Origin: Synaphobranchus kaupii | Lineage: Eukaryota; Chordata; Actinopteri; Anguilliformes; Synaphobranchidae | Assembly: GCA_029718625.1 (NCBI GenBank) | Contig: CM056376.1 | Span: forward strand, 94,221,945 to 94,285,944 | Reading direction: 5' to 3' | Length of the DNA stretch: 64,000 nt | Part shown: positions 35,901 through 47,648 of the stretch, piece after piece | Layout of the letters: every line of letters starts with the position of its first letter | Numbering within the stretch: the stretch's first letter is position 1 | The notes under the pieces: generated by a model | What the model was told of the DNA's origin: nothing | Databases searched by the model: none | Seen by the model: only the letters and a program-made list of their open reading frames with translations | Program-made: the position numbers and the translations under genes

Positions 35901-38900
35901 TGTGTATGCATTATCATAGAGGGGGAAAGGCTCTGCATGTGTATGCATTATCATAGAGGGGGAAAGGCTCTGCATGTGTATGCATTATCATAGAGGGGGA
36001 AAGGCTCTGCATGTGTATGCATTATCATAGAGGGGGGAAAGGCTCTGCATGTGTATGCATTATCATAGAGGGGGGAAAGGCTCTGCATGTGTATGCATTA
36101 TCATAGAGGGGGGAAAAGGCTCTGCATGTGTATGCATTATCATAGAGGGGGGAAAAGGCTCTGCATGTGTATGCATTATCATACAGGGGAAAAGGCTCCG
36201 CATGTGTATGCATTATCATAGAGGGGGGAAAAGGCTCTGCATGTGTATGCATTATCATAGAGGGGGAAAAAGGCTCTGCATGTGTATGCATTATCATAGA
36301 GGGGGGAAAAGGCTCTGCATGTGTATGCATTATCATACAGGGGAAAAGGCTCTGCATGTGTATGCATTATCATACAGGGGAAAAGGCTCCGCATGTGCAT
36401 GCATTATCATAGAGGGGGGAAAAGGCTCTGCATGTGTATGCATTATCATAGAGGGGGAAAAAGCTCTGCATGTGTATGCATTATCATAGAGGGGGGAAAA
36501 GGCTCTGCATGTGTATGCATTATCATAGAGAGGGGAAAAGGCTCTGCATGTGTATGCATTATCATAGAGGGGGAAAAGGCTCTGCATGTGTATGCATTAT
36601 CATACAGGGGAAAAGGCTCCGCATGTGTATGCATTATCATAGAGGGGGAAAAAGCTCTGCATGTGTATGCATTATCATAGAGGGGGGAAAAGGCTCTGAA
36701 TGTGTATGCATTATCATAGAGGGGGGGGGGGGGGAAGCTCTGCATGTGTATGCATTATCATAGAGGGGGGAAAAGGCTCTGCATGTGCATGCATTATCAT
36801 AGAGGGGGAAAAGGCTCTGCATGTGTATGCATTATCATAGAGGGGGGAAAGGCTCTGCATGTGTATGCATTATCATAGAGGGGGAAAAGGCTCTGCATGT
36901 GTATGCATTATCATAGAGGGGGAAAAGGCTCTGCATGTGTATGCATTATCATAGAGGGGGAAAAGGCTCTGCGTGTGTATGCATTATCATAGAGGGGGAA
37001 AAGGCTCTGCATGTGTATGCATTATCATAGAGGGGGGAAAGGCTCTGAATGTGTATGCATTATCATAGAGGGGGGGGGGGGGGGGAGCTCTGCATGTGTA
37101 TGCATTATCATAGAGAGGGGAAAAGGCTCTGCATGTGTATGCATTAACATAAAGAGGGGAAAAGGCTCTGCATGTGTATGCATTATTATAGAGGGGGAAA
37201 AAACTCTGCATGTGTATGCATTATCATAGAGGGGGGGAAAAGGCTCTGCATGTGTATGCATTATCATAGAGGGGGGAAAAGGCTCTGCATGTGTATGCAT
37301 TATCATAGAGAGGGGAAAAGGCTCTGCATGTGTATGCATTATCATAGAGGGGGAAAAGGCTCTGCATGTGTATGCATTATCATAGAGGGGGAAAAGGCTC
37401 TGCATGTGTATGCATTATCATAGAGGGGGAAAAGGCTCTGCATGTGTATGCATTATCATAGAGGGGGGAAAGGCTCTGAATGTGTATGCATTATCATAGA
37501 GGGGGGGGGGGGGGAAGCTCTGCATGTGTATGCATTATCATAGAGAGGGGAAAAGGCTCTGCATGTGTATGCATTATCATAGAGGGGGGAAAAGGCTCTG
37601 CATGTGCATGCATTATCATAGAGGGGGGAAAGGCTCTGCATGTGTATGCATTATCATAGAGGGGGGAAAGGCTCTGCATGTGTATGCATTATCATAGAGG
37701 GGGGAAAAGGCTCTGCATGTGCATGCATTATCATAGAGGGGGGGAAAGGCTCTGCATGTGTATGCATTATCATAGAGGGGGGAAAGGCTCTGCATGTGTA
37801 TGCATTATCATAGAGGGGGGAAAGGCTCTGCATGTGTATGCATTATCATAGAGGGGGGAAAAGGCTCTGCATGTGTATGCATTATTATAGAGGGGGAAAA
37901 AACTCTGCATGTGTATGCATTATCATAGAGGGGGGGAAAAGGCTCTGCATGTGTATGCATTATCATAGAGGGGGGGAAAAGGCTCTGCATGTGTATGCAT
38001 TATCATAGAGAGGGGAAAAGGCTCTGCATGTGTATGCATTATCATAGAGGGGGGAAAAGGCTCTGCATGTGTATGCATTATCATAGAGGGGGGAAAAGGC
38101 TCTGCATGTGTATGCATTATCATAGAGGGGGAAAAGGCTCTGCATGTGTATGCATTATCATAGAGGGGGGAAAGGCTCTGAATGTGTATGCATTATCATA
38201 GAGGGGGGGAAAAGGCTCTGCATGTGTATGCATTATCATAGAGGGGGGGGGGGGGAAGCTCTGCATGTGTATGCATTATCATAGAGAGGGGAAAAGGCTC
38301 TGCATGTGTATGCATTATCATAGAGGGGGGGAAAAGGCTCTGCATGTGCATGCATTATCATAGAGGGGGGAAAGGCTCTGCATGTGTATGCATTATCATA
38401 GAGGGGGGGAAAAGGCTCTGCATGTGCATGCATTATCATAGAGGGGGGGAAAGGCTCTGCATGTGTATGCATTATCATAGAGGGGGGGAAAGGCTCTGCA
38501 TGTGTATGCATTATCATAGAGGGGGGAAAGGCTCTGCATGTGTATGCATTATCATAGAGGGGGGAAAAGGCTCTGCATGTGCATGCATTATCATAGAGGG
38601 GGAAAGGCTCTGCATGTGTATGCATTATCATAGAGGGGGGAAAGGCTCTGCATGTGTATGCATTATCATAGAGGGGGGAAAAGGCTCTGCATGTGCATGC
38701 ATTATCATAGAGGGGGGGAAAGGCTCTGCATGTGTATGCATTATCATAGAGGGGGGGAAAAGGCTCTGCATGTGTATGCATTATCATAGAGGGGGGAAAG
38801 GCTCTGCATGTGTATGCATTATCATAGAGGGGGGAAAGGCTCTGCATGTGTATGCATTATCATAGAGGGGGGGAAAAGGCTCTGAATGTGTATGCATTAT

Positions 38901-41900
38901 CATAGAGGGGGGGGGGGAAAGCTCTGCATGTGTATGCATTATCATAGAGGGGGGGAAAGGCTCTGCATGTGTATGCATTATCATAGAGGGGGGGGAAAGC
39001 TCTGCATGTGTATGCATTATCATAGAGGGGGGAAAAGGCTCTGCATGTGTATGCATTATCATAGAGAGGGGAAAAGGCTCTGCATGTGTATGCATTATCA
39101 TAGAGAGGGGAAAAGGCTCTGCATGTGTATGCATTATCATAGAGAGGGGAAAAGGCTCTGCATGTGTATGCATTATCATAGAGGGGGAAAAAGCTCTGCA
39201 TGTGTATGCATTATCATAGAGGGGGGAAAAAGGCTCTGCATGTGTATGGATTATCATAGAGAGGGGAAAAGGCTCTGCATGTGTATGCATTATCATAGAG
39301 GGGGAAAAGGCTCTGCATGTGTATGCATTATCATAGAGGGGGAAAAGGCTCTGCATGTGTATGCATTATCATAGAGGGGGAAAAGGCTCTGCATGTGTAT
39401 GCATTATCATAGAGGGGGAAAAGGCTCTGCATGTGTATGCATTATCATAGAGGGGGGAAAAGCTCTGCATGTGTATGCATTATCATAGAGGGGGAAAAGG
39501 CTCTGAATGTGTATGCATTATCATAGAGGGGGGGGGAAAAGCTCTGCATGTGTATGCATTATCATAGAGGGGGGAAAAGGCTCTGCATGTGCATGCATTA
39601 TCATAGAGGGGGGGAAAGGCTCTGCATGTGTATGCATTATCATAGAGGGGGGAAAAGGCTCTGCATGTGCATGCATTATCATAGAGGGGGAAAAGGCTCT
39701 GCATGTGTATGCATTATCATAGAGGGGGGAAAGGCTCTGCATGTGTATGCATTATCATAGAGGGGGGAAAAGGCTCTGCAAGTGTATGCATTATCATAGA
39801 GGGGGGAAAAGGCTCTGCATGTGTATGCATTATCATAGAGGGGGAAAAAGCTCTGCATGTATATGCATTATCATAGAGGGGGGAAAAGGCTCTGCATGTG
39901 TATGCATTATCATAGAGAGGGGAAAAGGCTCAGCATGTGTATGCATTATCATAGAGGGGGAAAAGGCTCTGCATGTGTATGCATTATCATAGAGGGGGAA
40001 AAGGCTCTGCATGTGTATGCATTATCATAGAGGGGGAAAAGGCTCTGCATGTGTATGCATTATCATAGAGGGGGAAAAAGCTCTGCATGTGTATGCATTA
40101 TCATAGAGGGGGGAAAAGGCTCTGCATGTGTATGCATTATCATAGAGAGGGGAAAAGGCTCAGCATGTGTATGCATTATCATAGAGGGGGAAAAGGCTTT
40201 GCATGTGTATGCATTATCATAGAGGGGGGAAAAGGCTCTGCATGTGCATGCATTATCATAGAGGGGGGAAAGGCTCTGCATGTGTATGCATTATCATAGA
40301 GGGGGAAAAAGCTCTGCATGTGTATGCATTATCATAGAGGGGGGAAAAGGCTCTGCATGTGCATGCATTATCATAGAGGGGGAAAAGGCTCTGCATGTGT
40401 ATGCATTATCATAGAGGGGGGAAAGGCTCTGCATGTGTATGCATTATCATAGAGGGGGAAAAGGCTCTGCATGTGTATGCATTATCATAGAGGGGGAAAA
40501 GGCTCTGCATGTGTATGCATTATCATAGAGGGGGAAAAAGCTCTGCATGTGTATGCATTATCATAGAGGGGGGAAAAGGCTCTGCATGTGTATGCATTAT
40601 CATAGAGAGGGGAAAAGGCTCAGCATGTGTATGCATTATCATAGAGGGGGAAAAGGCTCTGCATGTGTATGCATTATCATAGAGGGGGGAAAAGGCTCTG
40701 CATGTGTATGCATTATCATAGAGGGGGAAAAGGCTCTGCATGTGTATGCATTATCATAGAGGGGGAAAAAGCTCTGCATGTGTATGCATTATCATAGAGG
40801 GGGGAAAAGGCTCTGCATGTGTATGCATTATCATAGAGAGGGGAAAAGGCTCAGCATGTGTATGCATTATCATAGAGGGGGAAAAGGCTCTGCATGTGTA
40901 TGCATTATCATAGAGGGGGAAAAGGCTCTGCATGTGTATGCATTATCATAGAGGGGGGAAAAGGCTCTGAATGTGTATGCATTATCATAGAGGGGGGGGG
41001 GAAAGCTCTGCATGTGTATGCATTATCATAGAGGGGGGAAAAGGCTCTGCATGTGCATGCATTATCATAGAGGGGGGAAAGGCTCTGCATGTGTATGCAT
41101 TATCATAGAGGGGGGAAAAGGCTCTGCATGTGCATGCATTATCATAGAGGGGGGAAAAGGCTCTGCATGTGTATGCATTATCATAGAGGGGGGAAAGGCT
41201 CTGCATGTGTATGCATTATCATAGAGGGGGAAAAGGCTCTGCATGTGTATGCATTATCATAGAGGGGGAAAAAGCTCTGCATGTGTATGCATTATCATAG
41301 AGGGGGGAAAAGGCTCTGCATGTGTATGCATTATCATAGAGAGGGGAAAAGGCTCTGCATGTGTATGCATTATCATAGAGAGGGGAAAAGGCTCTGCATG
41401 TGTATGCATTATCATAGAGGGGGAAAAAGCTCTGCATGTGTATGCATTATCATAGAGGGGGGAAAAGGCTCTGCATGTGTATGCATTATCATAGAGAGGG
41501 GAAAAGGCTCTGCATGTGTATGCATTATCATAGAGGGGGAAAAGGCTCTGCATGTGTATGCATTATCATAGAGGGGGAAAAGGCTCTGCATGTGTATGCA
41601 TTATCATAGAGGGGGGAAAAGGCTCTGCATGTGTATGCATTATCATAGAGGGGGAAAAGGCTCTGCATGTGTATGCATTATCATAGAGGGGGAAAAGGCT
41701 CTGCATGTGTATGCATTATCATAGAGGGGGAAAAGGCTCTGCATGTGTATGCATTATCATAGAGGGGGAAAAGGCTCTGCATGTGTATGCATTATCATAG
41801 AGGGGGGAAAAGGCTCTGCATGTGTATGCATTATCATAGAGAGGGGAAAAGGCTCAGCATGTGTATGCATTATCATAGAGAGGGGAAAAGGCTCTGCATG

Positions 41901-44900
41901 TGTATGCATTATCATAGAGGGGGAAAAGGCTCTGCATGTGCATGCATTATCATAGAGGGGGAAAGGCTCTGCATGTGTATGCATTATCATAGAGGGGGGA
42001 AAAGGCTCTGCATGTGTATGCATTATCATAGAGGGGGAAAAGGCTCTGCATGTGCATGCATTATCATAGAGGGGGAAAGGCTCTGCATGTGTATGCATTA
42101 TCATAGAGGGGGGGAAAAGGCTCTGCATGTGTATGCATTATCATAGAGGGGGAAAAGGCTCTGCATGTGCATGCATTATCATAGAGGGGGAAAGGCTCTG
42201 CATGTGTATGCATTATCATAGAGGGGGGAAAAGGCTCTGCATGTGTATGCATTATCATAGAGGGGGAAAAGGCTCTGCATGTGCATGCATTATCATAGAG
42301 GGGGAAAGGCTCTGCATGTGTATGCATTATCATAGAGGGGGGAAAGGCTCTGCATGTGTATGCATTATCATAGAGGGGGAAAGGCTCTGCATGTGTATGC
42401 ATTATCATAGAGGGGGGAAAGGCTCTGCATGTGTATGCATTATCATAGAGGGGGAAAAGGCTCTGCATGTGTATGCATTATCATAGAGGGGGAAAAGGCT
42501 CTGCATGTGTATGCATTATCATAGAGGGGGGAAAAGGCTCTGCATGTGTATGCATTATCATAGAGGGGGAAAAGGCTCTGCATGTGCATGCATTATCATA
42601 GAGGGGGAAAGGCTCTGCATGTGTATGCATTATCATAGAGGGGGGAAAGGCTCTGCATGTGTATGCATTATCATAGAGGGGGGAAAAGGCTCTGCATGTG
42701 TATGCATTATCATAGAGGGGGGAAAAGGCTCTGCATGTGTATGCATTATCATAGAGGGGGAAAAGGCTCTGCATGTGTATGCATTATCATAGAGGGGGAA
42801 AAGGCTCTGCATGTGTATGCATTATCATAGAGGGGGCAAAAGGCTCTGCATGTGTATGCATTATCATAGAGGGGGAAAAGGCTCTGCATGTGTATGCATT
42901 ATCATAGAGGGGGAAAAGGCTCTGCATGTGTATGCATTATCATAGAGGGGGAAAAAGGCTCTGCATGTGTATGCATTATCATAGAGGGGGGAAAAGGCTC
43001 TGCATGTGTATGCATTATCATAGAGGGGGAAAAGGCTCTGCATGTGTATGCATTATCATAGAGGGGGGAAAAGGCTCTGCATGTGTATGCATTATCATAG
43101 AGGGGGAAAAAGGCTCTGCATGTGTATGCATTATCATAGAGGGGGAAAAGGCTCTGCATGTGTATGCATTATCATAGAGGGGGAAAAAGGCTCTGCATGT
43201 GTATGCATTATCATAGAGGGGGGAAAAGGCTCTGCATGTGTATGCATTATCATAGAGGGGGGAAAAGGTGTATATTTACAGCAAGTAAGCAAAACTCGAG
43301 TCAATTACAGCCACACAGTGAACTCAGACTCGCAATCCAGGGGTGGCTGTTCCTCGGAAGAGAGAGCCGGGCTTGTTTGTTTACTCTCCAGTGCGGCTCT
43401 GCGCCAAACGACGGCCCACAGGAGACGGCTGGGGACGCTTTCTCTGTGGACGCTGTGACCGCCACGACACAGGTCTCTCTCCTGGTCCACGGGCCTCTCT
43501 GCTTTCCCCGTAAAAACACCACCTGCACACGTGCACTTCCACTGTGATGGAGCATAGCTACCCCAGCCACACATTGGGAATCTCTTCTTTCGCTCTCCGT
43601 TTAACCATTTTTTCCCCCCCTTGTTTGGGGCGGTCATCTCAGACGAAACAATGCAGGGTACGTGTCTGTTTATCGGGGCAATTCATTGGCATTAATACAA
43701 AATTAAACAAATTAACTTTTGATTCAGAGGGCATTGATTGGTTTGGTTGTGGCAAAAAGAGTCTCCTTCAACCCAGTTTCAAAAGCACTCAAACACAAAT
43801 ACATATACTTTCGATCGCCACCTGAATGTCTCTCATGCCCACACGCACGCACATACATACATGCATTCCCAAATCCTCCCCCCAGTACAGAATTCCGCTA
43901 AACCGCAGGCCTATCACTGGTGCTCACGACCTCCAGATGCATTCACTGCGCCAGAGGACTACAAAACTTAAGCAGTGGCACATATTCAACCCAACCACAG
44001 AATGCCTCATTACACACGTGCCTCAGCTAGACAAGCCACTGTCCTTTCTCTCTCTCTCTTCCTCTCTTGCACACACACAAACAGCTACATGACAGTGTAG
44101 TCACACAGAAAAAATATATAGGCCTGGTATGTGTAAATGATTATATATTCCACTGCAGTATCAAACTCAAACCTACAGCACTGACTGCTCTCTCTCTCTC
44201 CCTCCCTTTCGCTCGTTCTCACACTCCCTCCCTCCCTCTCTCCCCGTCACCCTCCGTTAACAGCTCAACTCCTTCAGATCTGAAGGTAGCTTCCCACAGT
44301 TTGTTCTACAGCTACCTTTCAATTTGCGCCTGATTACTACCTGGAAAAGAAGCAGGTGACTACGGCCTCTGATTTAGACAACAACCTCAATTAAGTCATT
44401 AAGGCAACAGTGGGAAAGAGACACACTGAGGGCCCTGAGGTCATGAACTCCACCTCCATGCAATCACGACTCCAGCTGTGCCTGGAACTATTTGTGAAAA
44501 TGGAGGGAGTGAGTGAGTGTCCTGCAACACGGAGCTGTTGTACCGATGTACAAGATGGCCACTGAGGAATTGCTGGGCGTACAACTGGATGACAGAGAAA
44601 AACTATTTTTAAACCCAGCACAAATGCCTCCATTTACCTTTAATATACCTGGTTATTAAACTGCATTGCTTTTCTTGGAAGTCACTGATTAAGTTTAGAG
44701 ACAATTATATTGTACAGGGGGAAAAAAGCTGATCACTATATTTCCTGGCAGGACAATGAGAATGTTAGTCAACTGCTGCGGTTAGTCAACTGCTAGCAGC
44801 AAACCACCGCTCACATGGTCACCCACACACATAACAGGAGAGAACATTGACTAGGCCACCCTGCAGTTTCCACCTCAGGCTTGTGTGCACGTATGTTTGT

Positions 44901-44955
44901 CTTACTGTGTGTGTATACATGCGTTACCATATCTTCACATTTGTCTGTCTACACG

Positions 44956-45040
<85 letters not shown>

Positions 45041-45231
45041 TCTGTGCGTGCACGTGTTCCAGTGCGTGCGGTCGGATCCTTACCAAGGACCATAGTCATG
45101 TACTTCTCCTCCACGCCGGCCTCCAGCAGTAAAGGCGGGACGTAGGTGATTCCGGCTGCCACGCAGATCTCCAGCCCGCAGGTCAGAGAGTTCAGCAGGA
45201 CCAGGTGCCACTGAGACTTCCACCCAGGCAT
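28041..45231 (-). CDS. slc45a3: Solute carrier family 45 member 3 (prostein), four coding exons, one apparent frameshift
   Basis: Coding exons 45084-45231, 31737-32565, 29134-29399 and 28041-28451 give about 550 residues (human 553). Landmarks in order are LEICVAAGITYVPPLLLEAG (TM1); GIGPVLGLLFIPLIGSASD (TM2); the family loop motif YGRRRPFIW (about 74-82); LGVGLLDFCGQVCFTPLEAL; MVSLGGCIGYLLPALDW; FMLFYTDFVGEGLYEGVPSA; MGSLGLFLQCATS; MSALTGFAYATLQTLPYTL; and LDFAILDSTFLLSQVFPTLF. These are nearly word for word those of vertebrate SLC45A3, a 12-helix major-facilitator protein of the GPH sugar-transporter-like family. Splice phases (1, 1, 0) agree only if one base in exon 2, near 32059-32064, is ignored; there the frame slips within a C/G homopolymer. 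The C-terminus (FDQRDLKC) is slightly shorter than in human. The loop before the last two helices diverges, as is usual. Intron 1 is 12.5 kb and carries a giant minisatellite. Substrate in fish is not shown; sucrose/hexose-proton symport is the family view. Confidence 0.95.
28578..28681. repeat. Palindromic MITE-like element in slc45a3 intron 3
   Basis: The left half (cccctatggaaaaag, then actgcagtatattgtaaata) is matched inverted by the right half (atttaaaatatactgcagta then acatttccataaggg). About 43 bases on each side pair with few mismatches around a short loop. It may be a miniature inverted-repeat transposon; a target duplication is not clear. Confidence 0.65.
29134..29399 (-). CDS. slc45a3: slc45a3 coding exon 3
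   Basis: The acceptor is gatgcag|GGATCC at 29400 and the donor GAG|GTGGGT at 29133. It encodes IRMGSLGLFLQCATSTLFS, RLFGSRRVYLGS and AYATLQTLPYTLTCHYHKEK. Confidence 0.93.
29513..29570. repeat. (GT)n microsatellite in slc45a3 intron 2
   Basis: About 28 GT units, starting some 115 bases into the intron from the exon 3 acceptor. Confidence 0.97.
29898..29953. repeat. (GT)n followed by poly(G)
   Basis: Two GT runs separated by gtatgt, then ten G residues. Confidence 0.95.
31737..32565 (-). CDS. slc45a3: slc45a3 coding exon 2 (829 bp, frame slip inside)
   Basis: The acceptor is tctccccag|GCATC at 32566 and the donor GAAG|GTGAGT at 31736. The first part reads GIGPVLGLLF to MKVAEEPP in one frame. 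The second part reads SCCYLLRCKLRLLKAG, MTPAIYRSYCHMPRV and QLCSWMAVMSFMLFYTDF in a frame displaced by one base. The switch falls in the poorly conserved cytoplasmic loop after TM6, in a C/G-run near 32050-32070. The length of 829 rather than 828 fits one extra base. Confidence 0.9.
34249..34430 (+). mobile_element. tRNA-derived SINE in slc45a3 intron 1
   Basis: The left part has a B-box-like GGTTTGATTCC preceded by ggttagggaactggccctgc (an A-box-like region). The body reads cccttgagcaaagtacttta, ttgcttcagtaaatatgcag and ctgtataaatggatg. The end resembles the usual fish SINE tail (gttgccctggataaatgcc). This is the common pol III-derived SINE layout of clupeocephalan fish. The tail is diverged and no target duplication was identified. 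Confidence 0.75.
34820..34846. repeat. (GT)n microsatellite
   Basis: About 13 GT units in slc45a3 intron 1. Confidence 0.95.
35700..43270. repeat. Giant 38-bp minisatellite (about 200 copies) in slc45a3 intron 1
   Basis: The unit is GGCTCTGCATGTGTATGCAT followed by TATCATAGAGGGGGAAAA (38 bp). It is repeated without interruption for about 7.57 kb. Length varies by unit (roughly 37-50 bp) through the G and A runs. Recurrent point variants are gtgCatgcat for gtgTatgcat, GAATGTG for GCATGTG, CAGCATG for CTGCATG, CCGCATG, gagAgggg for gagGgggg, and taCagggg. Variants recur in fixed combinations, indicating higher-order units. The array is intronic and orientation-neutral. Peptides readable across it (repeats of MHTHAEPFPPS or MCMHYHRGGK) are artefacts of near-39-bp spacing. 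No spacers exist, so it is not a CRISPR array. Confidence 0.98.
44955..45041. repeat. Long (GT)n microsatellite beside slc45a3 exon 1 donor
   Basis: About 40 GT units end some 40 bases inside intron 1 from the exon 1 splice donor (45083). Confidence 0.97.
45084..45231 (-). CDS. slc45a3: slc45a3 coding exon 1
   Basis: The ATG at 45231-45229 starts MPGWKSQWHLVLLNSL. The frame remains open upstream for about 38 codons but has no earlier in-frame ATG. The donor is CTTG|GTAAGG at 45083 (phase 1). It encodes TM1 and the EEKYMTMVL motif shared with human SLC45A3. Confidence 0.92.
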
Positions 45232-45362
45232 GATTGCAAGCTGTCCGTCACTCTGCTCTCCCACTACTGCCAGCTCAGAGACGCACGCTGTGCCCCGGGC
45301 GTTCGCAAATGCGCAACAGCTACAGGGGGCGCTGTTCTCAGACACCCAAAGGGCTCCATTCT

Positions 45363-45378
45363 TCTAGGGGCATGCTGG

Positions 45379-45419
<41 letters not shown>

Positions 45420-45425
45420 AGAGAG
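45363..45425 (-). promoter_or_regulatory. Possible 5' UTR splice acceptor of slc45a3 with (CT)n polypyrimidine tract
   Basis: On the minus strand a (CT)n run (complement of 45382-45424) is followed by two AG candidates: atatccag| before 45374 and cccctag| before 45363. This is the normal layout of a 3' splice site and lies about 130 bases before the ATG. Human SLC45A3 has its ATG in exon 2, which makes a non-coding upstream exon likely here too. Confidence 0.4.
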
Positions 45426-45429
45426 ATCA

Positions 45430-47640
45430 AATGGGGAATGTTGAGCTTGCCCACAGAATTTTTTTTCATTTTGATTTGAAGGTGCCAGATTTACTTCAAA
45501 TTTCAAGCACTACATCTCTGCCACATGGCATTATATTTTGTCGATATTTGAATTTTTATTAATTTTACAGTTTAAGAATTTTAAATGAGGAGCTACGTTA
45601 TTTCTTGCACCAGCTACAGTGTTTAAAATCCTACACTGTCACAAGATGGCAAAAGCAGACAAGTAGCCAAATACAAAATATAAATATAAGATTTGTATAA
45701 CCTAATAAACGGAACTGAATTGAAGCTGGAATGTAAAATAGCACACAGGCCGGGACTGGGGAACACTCAACAGGCTGCAGGTGAACACCTGGCCGTCAGG
45801 TGCCTGAGGTAGTGCCGTAAAAACCGCCTGAATGCCTCGATCGCAGTAGCTCGTCCCTCAGCTAGGAACGGCCCGCGTGGAAACAGAGGGCGCTTCCAGA
45901 CAGCTGTGTCACATATTCCGCTACCGAGAACCACCACAGACACCGCGGACAGATCCAGACACTGCTCAGCCCATGTGCGGTAGTGGCATTTATCTCTTGC
46001 TCTCTCTCCCTCTTTCCTAAACCGAGCTGAGACTTTCTCATTTCCCGTGACGGCCAGGAAAGAGTGAGGAGCATTCCTGGAGAGCTTTCTCCCACACCTG
46101 GAGGCCACCGGCATTACTGTGGGCGGGTCCACCTGGCACAGTCTGTCATTAGTTAACCGAGCCAGACCTGATTACACACTGCTGCGTTGAGTGCCTTTCT
46201 CTCAGGGGAGCAATTTTCACCTATTGTTAAGCAGAAATAATACTATCAAGCGAGTTAATAACACTTCCTGTGGGGGGGAAAATAACACCTCACACCACTG
46301 AAGTGGAAAAGAAGTGATCGGGAGTCCAAAAGTAAATGCCTTTCCTGTGAAGCCGGGCGACAAAGACCTTTATACAAGTATGAAAAAATCGTTTCTTGAA
46401 AGTACAATACAGACCGGCGTCTACATACCCAACATATGGCTTCACATGTAGACCATAATAGGTTTGCACTGTACTATGTCCTTCTGAGGAACGAGCAGCA
46501 GGAGTATCTACATTTATATATGCATCACACACAAAACAGGTGCACCAACAGCCCAGACTCCCACTACCAAGATGTTACTGTGAAGAGCATTCGCCCCTGC
46601 ATCACTGGATAGAAAGACCATGCGCACTGTCTAACATAGACCACCCGTCCAGCCACCTAGAAGTCTATGAATATCTACAGTAAATCAATTCATTTATAAG
46701 CTTTCATGAGTTTCTATACAAAGGTTTTCTGACAATTTCTCTCAACCACATTTTACTGGGGTTAGGAATTATTTTCCAGCTTTTCTCCAATTAACATTGG
46801 GTTTTGTAGTTTTTTTTGTTTTTAAAGATGCTGCAATGTGACTATAAAAAGCACCAAACATTTCTGCTAAAACAAATAAATTGAAATGGTCTCTTTCAAG
46901 TCTTTAACTGCTGAGAACACAGTCATTCTTCAATAGAGCGAGACAAAAATAGCCCAGTTTTTGTTCAGAAAACCAGGTCCTGAACACACTTAACATTACA
47001 GGGAGCGGAAATACCTCCTCGACACCAATTAACCAAAGAACTTAAGTTGGAAGCAGCAGAGCTACAGCAGCAGAGGACATCTGTACGTACCTGATCCTGG
47101 TCCACACACACACCACCAGTTACATGGGACTGATTCCCTTTCCCTATTCTGATGTCAGTGTCTTGTATGCTGCTGCCCACCCACAATCCCATCCCCCTCG
47201 TCTCCACCTCCCAGCCCCATCCGGAGGTAAAGGGACACCACAGCGTACTCCTCTCCTTGAGCATTTCCTCCCCAATCTCTCCCGGGACCGTCAAGTCGAT
47301 CCCCACCAAAGGGCATCTTCAAGTTGATCACATGCTATACGCTACTGATGGCAGCCTGCAGCCTTAGTCCAGCCATACTCCGCAGAGACACTGCTCAAAG
47401 CCAAGCCTTTCATCTTAACAATTTTGTTGCTTCATCTTTCCACAGAACCAGAGAACCATAAAATGCAATGGGAGCCCACGCTTCCTCCCATTATTTACAT
47501 GCATTTTTTTTTTTTTGGCAGCCATTTGATCTATCCATAGAACATCTATACCAGTAGAGCACAATTGGTGTTTATCTAACCACATCACAACCAAATCGGA
47601 AGCAACAACAAAAAAACAACAAATGAGGGATGGGGGGGGG
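45430..47640. other. Probable 5' UTR intron of slc45a3; nothing coding seen
   Basis: No exon with recognisable protein motifs. If the upstream non-coding exon at about 47.65-48.1 kb is real, this stretch is the intron between it and the ATG exon. An alternative donor-like CAG|GTACGT is present on the minus strand near 47,091. Confidence 0.3.
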
Positions 47641-47648
47641 TCACTTAC

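Noticed and set aside
35700..43270. CRISPR-like array of short regular repeats
   Set aside because: There are no unique spacers between repeats, the units abut, and the genome is a vertebrate's.
35685..43458. Dozens of long open frames coding repeated MHTHAEPFPPS or MCMHYHRGGK peptides
   Set aside because: They are translations of the 38-bp minisatellite, possible because units near 39 bp keep a frame for a while. They appear on both strands, have no fixed start, and lie in an intron.
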